This document shows positions 10,195 to 18,051 of a stretch of 64,000 bases of DNA, piece after piece. Under the pieces are notes generated by a model that was given only the letters and a program-made list of their open reading frames with translations, was not told the DNA's origin and searched no databases. This DNA comes from Micrococcaceae bacterium Sec5.8 (GTDB taxonomy: Bacteria; Actinomycetota; Actinomycetes; Actinomycetales; Micrococcaceae), in NCBI GenBank assembly GCA_039636775.1, contig CP143429.1, forward strand, positions 1,116,001 through 1,180,000, read 5' to 3'. A program made the position numbers and the translations under genes. Within the stretch, counting starts at the first letter, position 1. Each line of letters opens with the position of its first letter.

Positions 10195-11703
10195 ATGGAC
10201 GGGACTCAGTCAGCCGCGGCAGCTCTGGCAGCTGTGGGGTGCACCTGCCCGCTCAGCTCCGGGAAGAGGCCGGCCACCGAAGATGCAGGCATGGGCCTGT
10301 GCGGCGGCGTGCCGGAGCTGGATGGTGCGCGCATGATTGCTGAAATCCGTAGCCTGGAAGATCGAAAGTCTGCCCTGGCTGCCCGGCAGGCCCGCCTGTC
10401 CGTCGCCTTCGATCTGCTCCAGCGCCGTGAACAGGGTACCGGGATACCCTCGGCCGGGCTTGGTGCCGGTGTCGGCGCGCAGATCGCCCTGGCCCGGCGG
10501 GAATCCCCCGCCAAGGGCGGACGGCTCCTGGGCTTGGCGAAGGCGTTGGTCACCGAGATGCCCCACACCCTCTCGGCTCTGGAGGCCGGTCAGCTCAACG
10601 AATGGCGCGCCACCCTCTTGGTGCGGGAAACGGCCTGCCTCTCCGCAGAGGAACGGGCCGGCGTCGACGAAGAGCTCGCCGCCGACGCCGGCACCTTCGA
10701 AGGAGCCGGGGACCGGAAGATCATTGCCGCGGCCCGGACCGCCGCCTACCGCCGCGATCCGCGCTCCATCACCCAGCGAGCCAGCCACGCCGCGACCGAA
10801 CGGCACGTCAGCCTCCGTCCGGCCCCGGACACCATGTGCTATCTCACTGCCCTGCTTCCCGTGGCTCAAGGTGTGGCCTTGTATGCCGGCCTCACCCGGC
10901 ATGCCGACACCCTCCGCGGGTCCGGTGATCCCCGGACCCGCGGGCAGCTTATGGCCGATGCGCTGGTTGAACGCACCACGGGAAAAGCCGGCGGGATCAG
11001 CGGGGTCGAGATCCAGCTCGTCATGACTGACCGCAGCCTCTTCCAGGGCGACAGCGAACCCGCGCGTCTCCCCGGCTACGGCATCGTCCCCGCCGGCTGG
11101 GCCCGCGACGTTCTCGCCAACCCCGGATCAGAGGCGGGAGGGGGTGTGGCGTGGGATGGTCCGGGCGGCATTGCCCAGGACAAGGGCATGGCTGTCTGGC
11201 TGCGCCGGCTCTATACCGCCCCGGGCGCCGGCACCCTCACCGCGATGGACTCCCGCGCCCGGCTCTTCCCGTCCGGGCTCCGCCGCTTCCTCACCGCCCG
11301 CGACGACACCTGCCGCACACCCTATTGCGATGCCCCTATCCGCCACTTTGACCACATCATTCCCTGGCACGATGACGGACCGACGACCCACGGTAATGGG
11401 GCCGGGCTCTGCGAAGCCTGCAACCACACCAAGGAAACCCCTGGCTGGTCCTCCCGGCCCCGCGCCGGCCCCCGACACACCATCGACGTCACCACCCCCA
11501 CAGGCCACGTCTACCGGTCCACCTCACCGCCGCTGCCGGGAACCGGTGCCCGTCGCGCCGGGCCGGAACTGGCCGTAGCCAGGAGCCGAGCCGGCCCCGA
11601 CACCGCCGCTGTAGAGCCAGAGGCCTTTCCCGCGCCCGAAGCCAAAGCCACGTCACAGCCTGATCAAACAACCCGCAGCCTGATCAAACAACCCGCAGCC
11701 TGA
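10195..11703 (+). CDS. DUF222 / HNH endonuclease domain protein
   Basis: 502 residues. The helical DUF222 region spans about 40-330, and a C-terminal HNH nuclease motif at about 362-410 reads CRTPYCDAPIRHFDHIIPW ... GLCEACNHTKE: two Cys pairs, the DH catalytic pair and a terminal H. These 13E12-like proteins are highly multicopy in actinobacteria and their biological role is unsettled. The Pro/Ser/Thr-rich tail runs into a tandem repeat, so the last about 16 residues (DQTTRSLIKQPAA) are encoded by repeat units and the stop codon is in unit 3. Confidence 0.85.
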   Translation: MDGTQSAAAALAAVGCTCPLSSGKRPATEDAGMGLCGGVPELDGARMIAEIRSLEDRKSALAARQARLSVAFDLLQRREQGTGIPSAGLGAGVGAQIALARRESPAKGGRLLGLAKALVTEMPHTLSALEAGQLNEWRATLLVRETACLSAEERAGVDEELAADAGTFEGAGDRKIIAAARTAAYRRDPRSITQRASHAATERHVSLRPAPDTMCYLTALLPVAQGVALYAGLTRHADTLRGSGDPRTRGQLMADALVERTTGKAGGISGVEIQLVMTDRSLFQGDSEPARLPGYGIVPAGWARDVLANPGSEAGGGVAWDGPGGIAQDKGMAVWLRRLYTAPGAGTLTAMDSRARLFPSGLRRFLTARDDTCRTPYCDAPIRHFDHIIPWHDDGPTTHGNGAGLCEACNHTKETPGWSSRPRAGPRHTIDVTTPTGHVYRSTSPPLPGTGARRAGPELAVARSRAGPDTAAVEPEAFPAPEAKATSQPDQTTRSLIKQPAA

Positions 11704-11751
11704 ACAACAACCCGCAGTCTGAACAACAACCCGCAGCCTGAAGAACAACGG
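11656..11751 (+). repeat. Tandem repeat spanning the HNH stop codon (5 units of 18-20 bp)
   Basis: Units start at 11656, 11676, 11696, 11715 and 11734. The first two are identical 20-mers (CAGCCTGATCAAACAACCCG), units 3 and 4 are 19 nt with CTGAACAACAACCCG, and unit 5 is degenerate. The shift from 20 to 19 nt brings the TGA at 11701 into frame, ending the protein. Confidence 0.9.
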
Positions 11752-11772
11752 TGCCGCCGCCGCCCCACAACA

Positions 11773-11809
11773 CAGCCGCCCGCCGATCGACGTGATCAGC
11801 GGGCGGCTG
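11773..11809. terminator. Stem-loop between convergent HNH and MMPL genes
   Basis: Perfect 11-bp GC-rich arms (11773-11783 with 11799-11809) around a 15-nt loop that itself can pair GATC with GATC. No T tract follows, so it is a candidate terminator or RNA end-stabiliser. Confidence 0.5.
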
Positions 11810-11834
11810 GGGCAGTTGGTCGCAGCCTGCGGAA

Positions 11835-14375
11835 CTAGCGGGTGGCTGCCCCGGCGGTTTCCGGAAGGGTCTCCGGTGCGTCGGCCACGGGCTTGCGCAG
11901 CTTGGCGCCTTCGACGTCCACATCCGGCAGGATCCTGTCCAACCAGCGGGGAAGCCACCAGGCCTTCTCGCCGAGCAGGTACATGACGGCCGGGACGATC
12001 GTCATACGGACCACGAAAGCGTCAATCAGCACACCGAAGGCCATCGCGAAGCCGAGCGGCCGGACCATGTTCAGGTGGGAGAAAATGAAGCCTGAGAACA
12101 CACTGACCATGATGATCGCGGCCGCGGTGACCACGGCGGCGGCGTGGCTGAAGCCGGAGCGGACCGCGCGTTTGGCCGGTTCGCCGTGCATGTAGGACTC
12201 GCGCATGCCGGAGGCGATGAACACCTGGTAGTCCATGGCCAGACCGAACAAAACGCCGATCAGAATGATGGGCAGGAAGCTCAGGACCGCGCCCGGATTC
12301 TCGACGCCGAAGATGCCCCCAAGCCAGCCCCACTGGTAGACCGCGACGACGGCGCCGAACGCGGCGGCCAGCGAGAGCAGGAACCCGCCAGTGGCCAGCA
12401 GCGGCACCCAGATGGAGCGGAACACCAGCAACAGCAGGATCAGCGAGAGGCCCACCACGATGGCCAGGTACGGAGGCAGGGCGTCGCCGAGCTTGGTGGA
12501 GACATCGACGTTGCCTGCAGTCTGACCGGTGAGCCCGATGCTGACGCCGGTGGAGTCCTTGATCCGGGTCTTTTCGGCGCGGAGCTCGGAGACCACCCGG
12601 ACGGTGCTGGCGCTGGCCGGGCCCTCCTTCGGAATGACCTGGAAGACGGCAGTGCGGCGGTCCTCACTCAGCGCCAGCGGTACGGCGGCGCTGACATTGT
12701 CCGTGCCGCGCAGGATGTCCGCGACGTCGAACTGCTTGGCCTGGGCGTCGGTTTCGCTGAGCCCCTCGGGGAAGTCGCCCACCACGATGATCGGGCCGGT
12801 CATCCCCTCGCCGAAGCTGCGTTTGGTGACGTCATAGGCCTGGAAGGCCTGCGAGGCAACCGGCTCGGAGCTGGCATCCGGCAGGGCCAGCCGCAACTGG
12901 CTCGCGGGAAGCGCCACCACCCCAAGGAGCACGACGCCCGCCAGCAACGCCAGCCATGGGTGGTTGGTGACGACGCCGCCCCAGCCGTGGCTGCTGCGGT
13001 ATTCGTCCCGTGCGCGGTCCTCGGTTTCATGCCCGGCTGCGGCGTTGTGCTGTTCGGCCTTGGCCCAGGCCCGCTTGGAGATCAGTTTCCGGCCTACGAG
13101 GGACAGGACAGCCGGCGTGAGGGTCAGGGCGACGACGACGGCGACGGCCACAGTCGCCGCGGCCGACAAGCCCATGACTGCCAGGAACGGAAGCCCCGGG
13201 ACCACCAGGGCTGCGAGGGCGATGATGACAGTGAGGCCGGCGAACAGCACGGCATTACCGGAGGTCCCGGTGGCCAGTGCCACTGATTCTTCGGCGTCCA
13301 TCCCGGCGAGCAGCTGGCCGCGGTGCCGGTTGACGATAAACAAGGAGTAGTCGATTCCGACGGCAAGGCCGAGCATCAGCGCCAGCATGGGGGAGATGGA
13401 GCTCATGTCCATGGTGCCGCTGAGGGCAAAGGTGCCGCCGACGCCGACGGCGACACCCACGATGGCCATCAGCAGCGGAAGACCGGCGGCGATCAGAGTT
13501 CCGAGCATGATGATCAGCACCAGGGCCGCCACCGCGATGCCGATGATCTCGGCGGTCCCGAAGAGCTCGGAGATGTCCTCGCTGATTTCCTTGCTGGGCA
13601 GGGCGGTCACATTGGCGGCGGACACCTCTTTGACGATGTTCTGGACTTCCTCCCGGACCTCGGGCTTGAGGCCGTTGATGGAGGTTTTGAACTGGACCTG
13701 GGCGATCCCGGCCTTGCCGTCCTCGGAGACGAACCGCAGGCCCTTGGAGGCCTCAAGTTGCCGTGCGCCCAGCGTCAGCTTCGCCTCGCCGGCGGCCAGT
13801 TCCTTGGTGCCGGCGTCGAGCTTCGCCTGACCGTCGGCCAGGGCAGCCTTTTGCTGGCCCAGCTGGGCCTCGATGACGGCCGCCGGCATGCCGGCGGCCG
13901 TCATCTGCTGTTCGGCGGCGTCCAGCTTGGCCTTTCCTGCGGCGAGTTCGGCCGCTGACTGGTCCAGCCGGGCCTTGCCGGCTGCTGATTTGTCCTTGCC
14001 GGCGGCGAGGTCGGTTGCCGCCTGGTCCAGCTGCGCCTGGGTGGCGAACGGGTCAACAGTGCCTTGGACCTCGGGGAGGGTCTTGAGCTTGGCCAGTGCC
14101 GCCGTGACGGCGTCCTTCCCGGCCTGGCTGAACTGTGGATCGTTGGCTTCGAACACCACGCTCGCGGAGCCGCCGGAGGAGGAGGGCAGCTCACTTTTGA
14201 GCTTGTCAGCCATCTGCTGGGTCTCGGTGCCGGGGATCTGAAAATTGTTGGACAGGGTGCCGTGGAACGCGGCAGCCGCGCCACCGACGGCCACCATCAC
14301 GGCAAGCCAGACGGACACAACAAGCCAGCGGTGCCGGTAGGAGAACTTGCCGAGGCGGTAGAGCAGAAGTGCCAT
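11835..14375 (-). CDS. MMPL-family RND transporter
   Basis: 846 residues with the two-repeat MMPL layout: helix 1 at about 12-34, a large extracytoplasmic domain, a helix bundle (about 265-430), a second extracytoplasmic domain and a second bundle. GIDYSLFIVNRHRGQL and AMDYQVFIASGMRE are the paired Asp-Tyr proton-relay motifs in the two halves. The first outside domain contains an Ala/Lys/Asp-rich heptad-like stretch (AAGKAKLDAAEQQM, about 125-225) likely to form a coiled coil. ATG at 14375 lies one nt after the TetR stop, so translation is coupled. It probably exports a lipid or a toxic hydrophobic compound. Confidence 0.9.
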   Translation of the reverse strand: MALLLYRLGKFSYRHRWLVVSVWLAVMVAVGGAAAAFHGTLSNNFQIPGTETQQMADKLKSELPSSSGGSASVVFEANDPQFSQAGKDAVTAALAKLKTLPEVQGTVDPFATQAQLDQAATDLAAGKDKSAAGKARLDQSAAELAAGKAKLDAAEQQMTAAGMPAAVIEAQLGQQKAALADGQAKLDAGTKELAAGEAKLTLGARQLEASKGLRFVSEDGKAGIAQVQFKTSINGLKPEVREEVQNIVKEVSAANVTALPSKEISEDISELFGTAEIIGIAVAALVLIIMLGTLIAAGLPLLMAIVGVAVGVGGTFALSGTMDMSSISPMLALMLGLAVGIDYSLFIVNRHRGQLLAGMDAEESVALATGTSGNAVLFAGLTVIIALAALVVPGLPFLAVMGLSAAATVAVAVVVALTLTPAVLSLVGRKLISKRAWAKAEQHNAAAGHETEDRARDEYRSSHGWGGVVTNHPWLALLAGVVLLGVVALPASQLRLALPDASSEPVASQAFQAYDVTKRSFGEGMTGPIIVVGDFPEGLSETDAQAKQFDVADILRGTDNVSAAVPLALSEDRRTAVFQVIPKEGPASASTVRVVSELRAEKTRIKDSTGVSIGLTGQTAGNVDVSTKLGDALPPYLAIVVGLSLILLLLVFRSIWVPLLATGGFLLSLAAAFGAVVAVYQWGWLGGIFGVENPGAVLSFLPIILIGVLFGLAMDYQVFIASGMRESYMHGEPAKRAVRSGFSHAAAVVTAAAIIMVSVFSGFIFSHLNMVRPLGFAMAFGVLIDAFVVRMTIVPAVMYLLGEKAWWLPRWLDRILPDVDVEGAKLRKPVADAPETLPETAGAATR

Positions 14376-14376
14376 G

Positions 14377-15114
14377 TCAGTGCCGATCTGGGAAAGGGTT
14401 GGCGGTGGAGTGGTGGGCCGCGGGTGTGCCGGTGCCGTCGGGGCGGGCAAATCCGGAACCCAGCAGGCCCATGGAATCGATCAGGAGCTGCCGGAGGGTG
14501 GAAAGGGACGTAGGGGTGAGGGAACCACCGCAGCGCAGGAACCAGACGTCCATGGCTGCTTTGCCGCAGGAAATGACGGACCCGGCCAGGGCACGCAGGT
14601 ACAGCTCGTCCACTTCGACGCCGGCACTCTGACGTACGCGCTCCCGGGCCACGGCGATGATCTGGGCGGTGCAGTGGTCCCAGGCCTCCAGCTCGGACCG
14701 GCTGAGCTGCGGATGGGCCTGGCCGAGGCTGTAGAGCTCAGCCAGTGGGGCCACCGTCATCGGGTCCGCGAGTTCCACGAGGGTGGCACGGGCCGACTCC
14801 AGGAAGGGCTCGCCGGCCGGGCGCAGCCGGAAATGCTGAAGGAGGGTGTCCAGGAAACCGAAGGTGACGGCGGCAATGGCGGCTTCGGTGCTGCCGAAGT
14901 AATTGAAGAAGGTCCGGCGGGAGATTCCGGCGGCATCAGCAATATCCTCGACCGTGAAGTTCCCGGGGCCGTTGGACCGGAGCAGGGCCAGGGCGGCGTC
15001 GATGATTGCCTGGCGCGTGGCGGCTTTATTCAGCTCCCGGCGCGACGGGACCGGCGCCGGCGCGGAAGCCGTGGCCGAAGACGCAGTTAAACGCAGGGAT
15101 GCAGAGGCGGGCAC
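14377..15114 (-). CDS. TetR-family transcriptional repressor of the MMPL transporter
   Basis: 245 residues. The helix-turn-helix lies at about 30-75: RQAIIDAALALLRSNG then FTVEDIADAAGISRRTFFNYF, typical TetR. The C-terminal ligand-binding domain is helical. The last residues (HHSTANPFPDRH) run directly into the MMPL start. The upstream spacer is only 27 nt and holds the perfect inverted repeat at 15128-15141, which suggests autoregulation of the TetR-MMPL operon. Confidence 0.9.
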   Translation of the reverse strand: MPASASLRLTASSATASAPAPVPSRRELNKAATRQAIIDAALALLRSNGPGNFTVEDIADAAGISRRTFFNYFGSTEAAIAAVTFGFLDTLLQHFRLRPAGEPFLESARATLVELADPMTVAPLAELYSLGQAHPQLSRSELEAWDHCTAQIIAVARERVRQSAGVEVDELYLRALAGSVISCGKAAMDVWFLRCGGSLTPTSLSTLRQLLIDSMGLLGSGFARPDGTGTPAAHHSTANPFPDRH

Positions 15115-15127
15115 ACAATTACACTAC

Positions 15128-15141
15128 GTGCATGTTTGCAC
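15128..15141. promoter_or_regulatory. Candidate TetR operator
   Basis: Inverted repeat GTGCA-TGTT-TGCAC, 14 nt upstream of the TetR start and inside the only gap before the next gene. Position and symmetry suit autorepression; there is no further proof. Confidence 0.4.
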
Positions 15142-15534
15142 TCAGGGCAACTTTTGGCCGGGCCCGGTCTTGGCCAGGTAGGCGGATTGGCCGGTGGCGC
15201 CGGGTTCGCCCGAGGCGATGGGGATGGCGAACACGGCCGTGCCGTAGGCGCAGACCTCGGTCCAGGTGGTTCCCAGCTGCGAGTTATCAAAGCGCATGGC
15301 GATTATGGCGTTGGCGCCGCGCTGCTCTGCCTCGGCCACCATCCGGGCCATGACCTGCTGCCGGCTGTCGGTGAGCATGCGTGTCATTTCGGGCAGTTCC
15401 CCGCCGCCGATGGACCGGAAACCGGCCATTACCTGGTTGCCGATGTCGCGGGCACGGACCGTCAGCCCCATGACCTCGCCAAAAACGGCGTCGATCCGGT
15501 GTCCGGGAATGTCATTGGAGGTCACGATCAGCAT
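15142..15534 (-). CDS. YbjQ/UPF0145-family protein
   Basis: 130 residues starting MLIVTSNDIPGHRIDAVFG, the usual opening of this heavy-metal-binding-like family (PF01906). The conserved MVAEAEQRGANAIIAMRFD lies at about 64-82, followed by TEVCAYGTAV at about 92-101. These proteins form ring-shaped oligomers and their function is unclear. The C-terminal 20 residues (GQSAYLAKTGPGQKLP) are an extra tail. It ends 27 nt upstream of the TetR start on the same strand. Confidence 0.85.
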   Translation of the reverse strand: MLIVTSNDIPGHRIDAVFGEVMGLTVRARDIGNQVMAGFRSIGGGELPEMTRMLTDSRQQVMARMVAEAEQRGANAIIAMRFDNSQLGTTWTEVCAYGTAVFAIPIASGEPGATGQSAYLAKTGPGQKLP

Positions 15535-15702
15535 GCCCTGAGCCTAGCGGTCCGAAAGCCCGCCCGGCGCCACCGGCCTTCACAGCAAGATGAAAGGTTC
15601 CGAACAGCTCCTGCTGAAGCGCCCGGCGGAGACTTGAACCACGTCTTGGAAGAGACAACCACTATTCGCAGCTCCACGACGCTGCAGACCAGGAGAGCGC
15701 AC

Positions 15703-16272
15703 ATGTCACGCACTAAGAGAATGACCCTCGCCATTTCGGCCGGGGCCCTGGCCCTGGGCGCTGGACTCGGGGTCACCGGGATGGCCTCAGCAGCCACGAC
15801 CCCGGCCCCCGCCCCCAGCTCCAGTGCCGCGGCGGACACGGCGCCCGGAACCGGCAGTCAGGGAATGCGCGGCGGCCACGGTCCCCGCGGCGGAGACCGC
15901 GCTGGAGAGCGGGGCGCCCAGGCGGCCGAACTTGCCGCCAAGCTCGGTGTCGATGAGGCCAAGGTGACGGAGGCCTTTAAGGCCTTCCGCCAAGCCAACA
16001 AGCCGGCCACCCCGCCAGCCGAAGGCAGCAGGCCTGACCGCACCGCCATGCAGGCGGAGTTGGCCAAGTCCCTCGCCGCGTCGCTGGGAATCGACGAAGC
16101 CAAGGTCACGGCGGCCCTTGAGGAGCTCCGCACAACCGAGCAGGCTGAGCATTCCGCAGCACTGAAGCCCAGACTGGACAAGGCTGTCACTGACGGCACG
16201 CTGACCCAGGCGGAAGCCGACGCGGTGACCAAAGCGGTCGAAAAGGGCGTCATCGGCGGTGGCGGACACTAG
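15703..16272 (+). CDS. Secreted protein with two repeated helical modules
   Basis: 189 residues. A Sec signal peptide (KR at 5-6, hydrophobic core about 8-26, Ala-Ser-Ala site at about 28-31) precedes a Pro/Ala/Gly/Arg-rich region (about 32-75). Two related modules follow: AELAAKLGVDEAKVTEAF (about 78-95) and SLAASLGIDEAKVTAALEEL (about 126-145). The end is Gly/His-rich. ATG has AGGAG 7 nt upstream. This type is common in actinobacteria without known function; the repeated LGxDEAKVT module may bind a partner or metal. Confidence 0.8.
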   Translation: MSRTKRMTLAISAGALALGAGLGVTGMASAATTPAPAPSSSAAADTAPGTGSQGMRGGHGPRGGDRAGERGAQAAELAAKLGVDEAKVTEAFKAFRQANKPATPPAEGSRPDRTAMQAELAKSLAASLGIDEAKVTAALEELRTTEQAEHSAALKPRLDKAVTDGTLTQAEADAVTKAVEKGVIGGGGH

Positions 16273-16296
16273 GTCCGTCATGCACTAGGGCAGCAA

Positions 16297-16334
16297 AACA
16301 GTAGTCCCCGGAAAATGCTCCGGGGACTACTGTT
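16297..16334. terminator. Bidirectional rho-independent terminator
   Basis: Perfect 16-bp stem (16297-16312 with 16319-16334) and 6-nt loop between convergent genes. The A run at 16295-16298 gives a U tract for the minus-strand transcript of the symporter. Confidence 0.85.
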
Positions 16335-16379
16335 CGGACCGGTGCTCGAGGCACCTGCGCCGGCTGAGCGGTGTGGGCT

Positions 16380-17834
16380 TTAGACCCTGGAGCCCGCCAG
16401 CCTGCCGCCTTCGAAGGCGTCCGATCCGGCGCCGCGGTCAGTGACGGCGGCAGAGGGATCCTCGGCGGCGTCCACAACGTCGTCACTGAACGGGTCACCG
16501 GTGCGGGGTGCGTTGTAGAGGGATTCATCCAAAATGCCCTGGCGCTTGGCCACGATCGTCGGCACCAGGGCCTGGCCGGCCACGTTGACCGCGGTGCGGC
16601 CCATGTCCAGAATCGGGTCGATGGCGAGCAGGAGCCCGACGCCGGCCAGCGGCAGTCCCAACGTGGAGAGGGTGAGGGTCAGCATCACGACGGCGCCGGT
16701 GGTGCCGGCGGTCGCGGCGGAGCCCAGCACGGACACCAGGGCGATGAGGAGGTACTGCGTGAAGTCCAGCTGGATGCCGAAGAATTGGGCCACGAAGATC
16801 GCCGAGATGGCCGGGTAGATCGCAGCGCAGCCATCCATCTTGGTCGTGGCGCCCAGCGGCACGGCGAAGGAAGCGTAGGCGCGGGGGACACCCAGGCTGC
16901 GTTCGGTGACGCGCTGGGTCAGCGGCAGGGTGCCCACCGACGAGCGGGAGACGAAGGCGAGCTGCACGGCGGGCCACACGCCGGTGTAGTACTGCTTGAC
17001 GGACAGGCCGTGGGTGCGGATCAGGACCGGGTAAACCACGAACAGCACGAGGGCGAGGCCGGCGTAGATGGCCACGGTGAACTTGCCCAGGGAACCGATG
17101 GTGTCCCAGCCGTAGATCGCCACGGCGTTGCCGATCAAGCCGACGGTACCGAGCGGGGCGATCCGGATGATCCACCAGAGCACCTTCTGGATCACGGCGA
17201 GGGCGGAAGCGTTAAGGTTCAGGAACGGCTCGGCCGCCTTGCCCACCTTCAAGGCCGCGATGCCGACGGCGATCGCGATCACCAGGATCTGCAGGACGTT
17301 GAAGCTCACCGCGGTGGTGGCGACGCCGTCGGTGACGGTGGTGCTGGCGCCCAGGCCCAGGAAGTTCTTCGGGAAGAGTCCGGTCAGGAAGGCCCACCAG
17401 TCACCGGATTTGCCGGCGTACTTGGCTTCCTGGGTGATGCCGGTGTTGGCGCCGGGCTGCAGCAGCACACCGAGGCCCATGCCGATCAGAACCGCGATCA
17501 GCGAGGTGATGGCGAACCAGAGCAGCGTGTTCCAGGCCAGCCGGGCGGCGTTGGACACGGCCCGCAGGTTGGAGATGGAGCTGACGACGGCGGTGAAGAT
17601 GAGGGGCACGACGGCGGTCTGCAGCAGCGAGACGTAGCTCGAACCGATGGTCTGCAGGGTGGCGCCGAGGGCGTTGGGCTCTGCCTTCGTGCTGCCCGTG
17701 TACTTCGCGAGCAGGCCCAGGCCCAGGCCCACGATCAGGGCGGCGATGATCTGGAAGCCGAAAGAGCCGGCCCACTTGGGCAGCTGGAGGCCGGTCTTTC
17801 CGGCGGGTACGGGGGTGGTTGTTTGAGTGCTCAC
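16380..17834 (-). CDS. Dicarboxylate/amino acid:cation symporter (DAACS family)
   Basis: 484 residues, about 8 helices plus the re-entrant hairpins of the GltP/DctA fold. VVPLIFTAVVSSISNL (about 75-90) is the conserved region before HP1, SFVSRSSVGTLPLTQ (about 300-315) the serine-rich hairpin, FAVPLGATTKMDGCA the TM7 region and DMGRTAVNVAGQA the NMDGT-like TM8 substrate and cation site. It takes up C4-dicarboxylates, glutamate/aspartate or serine/threonine; which one is not decidable here. The upstream 200 nt to the DUF885 stop contain no other gene. Confidence 0.9.
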   Translation of the reverse strand: MSTQTTTPVPAGKTGLQLPKWAGSFGFQIIAALIVGLGLGLLAKYTGSTKAEPNALGATLQTIGSSYVSLLQTAVVPLIFTAVVSSISNLRAVSNAARLAWNTLLWFAITSLIAVLIGMGLGVLLQPGANTGITQEAKYAGKSGDWWAFLTGLFPKNFLGLGASTTVTDGVATTAVSFNVLQILVIAIAVGIAALKVGKAAEPFLNLNASALAVIQKVLWWIIRIAPLGTVGLIGNAVAIYGWDTIGSLGKFTVAIYAGLALVLFVVYPVLIRTHGLSVKQYYTGVWPAVQLAFVSRSSVGTLPLTQRVTERSLGVPRAYASFAVPLGATTKMDGCAAIYPAISAIFVAQFFGIQLDFTQYLLIALVSVLGSAATAGTTGAVVMLTLTLSTLGLPLAGVGLLLAIDPILDMGRTAVNVAGQALVPTIVAKRQGILDESLYNAPRTGDPFSDDVVDAAEDPSAAVTDRGAGSDAFEGGRLAGSRV

Positions 17835-17997
17835 CCGACAACGCTAGGGCGCCGGCCTTTATCACGGCGAACGAATGTTGAGTAATGTTACGCACCGACA
17901 TTTCGCCCACACCCGCCACCGTCCAGCAACCACGCCGAAGAACTGCCCGTTTGTGAAGTTATTCCAGCTCCCGGTGTGGCGATTGTCTCCCTCCTTG

Positions 17998-18051
17998 CCC
18001 GCTAACCCAACAGCGCCCGCTAACCCAACAGCGCCCGCTAACCCAACAGCG
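17998..18051. repeat. Three perfect 18-bp tandem repeats over the DUF885 stop codon
   Basis: CCCGCTAACCCAACAGCG repeats at 17998, 18016 and 18034 without mismatch. On the minus strand the unit contains GTTGGGTTAG, the last codons and stop of the DUF885 gene (stop at 18038-18040), and is copied twice more downstream of the true stop. Each unit also has CGCT/AGCG ends able to pair. Confidence 0.95.

Noticed and set aside
11656..11751. Possible CRISPR array
   Set aside because: Units are directly adjacent with no spacers and no cas genes nearby.
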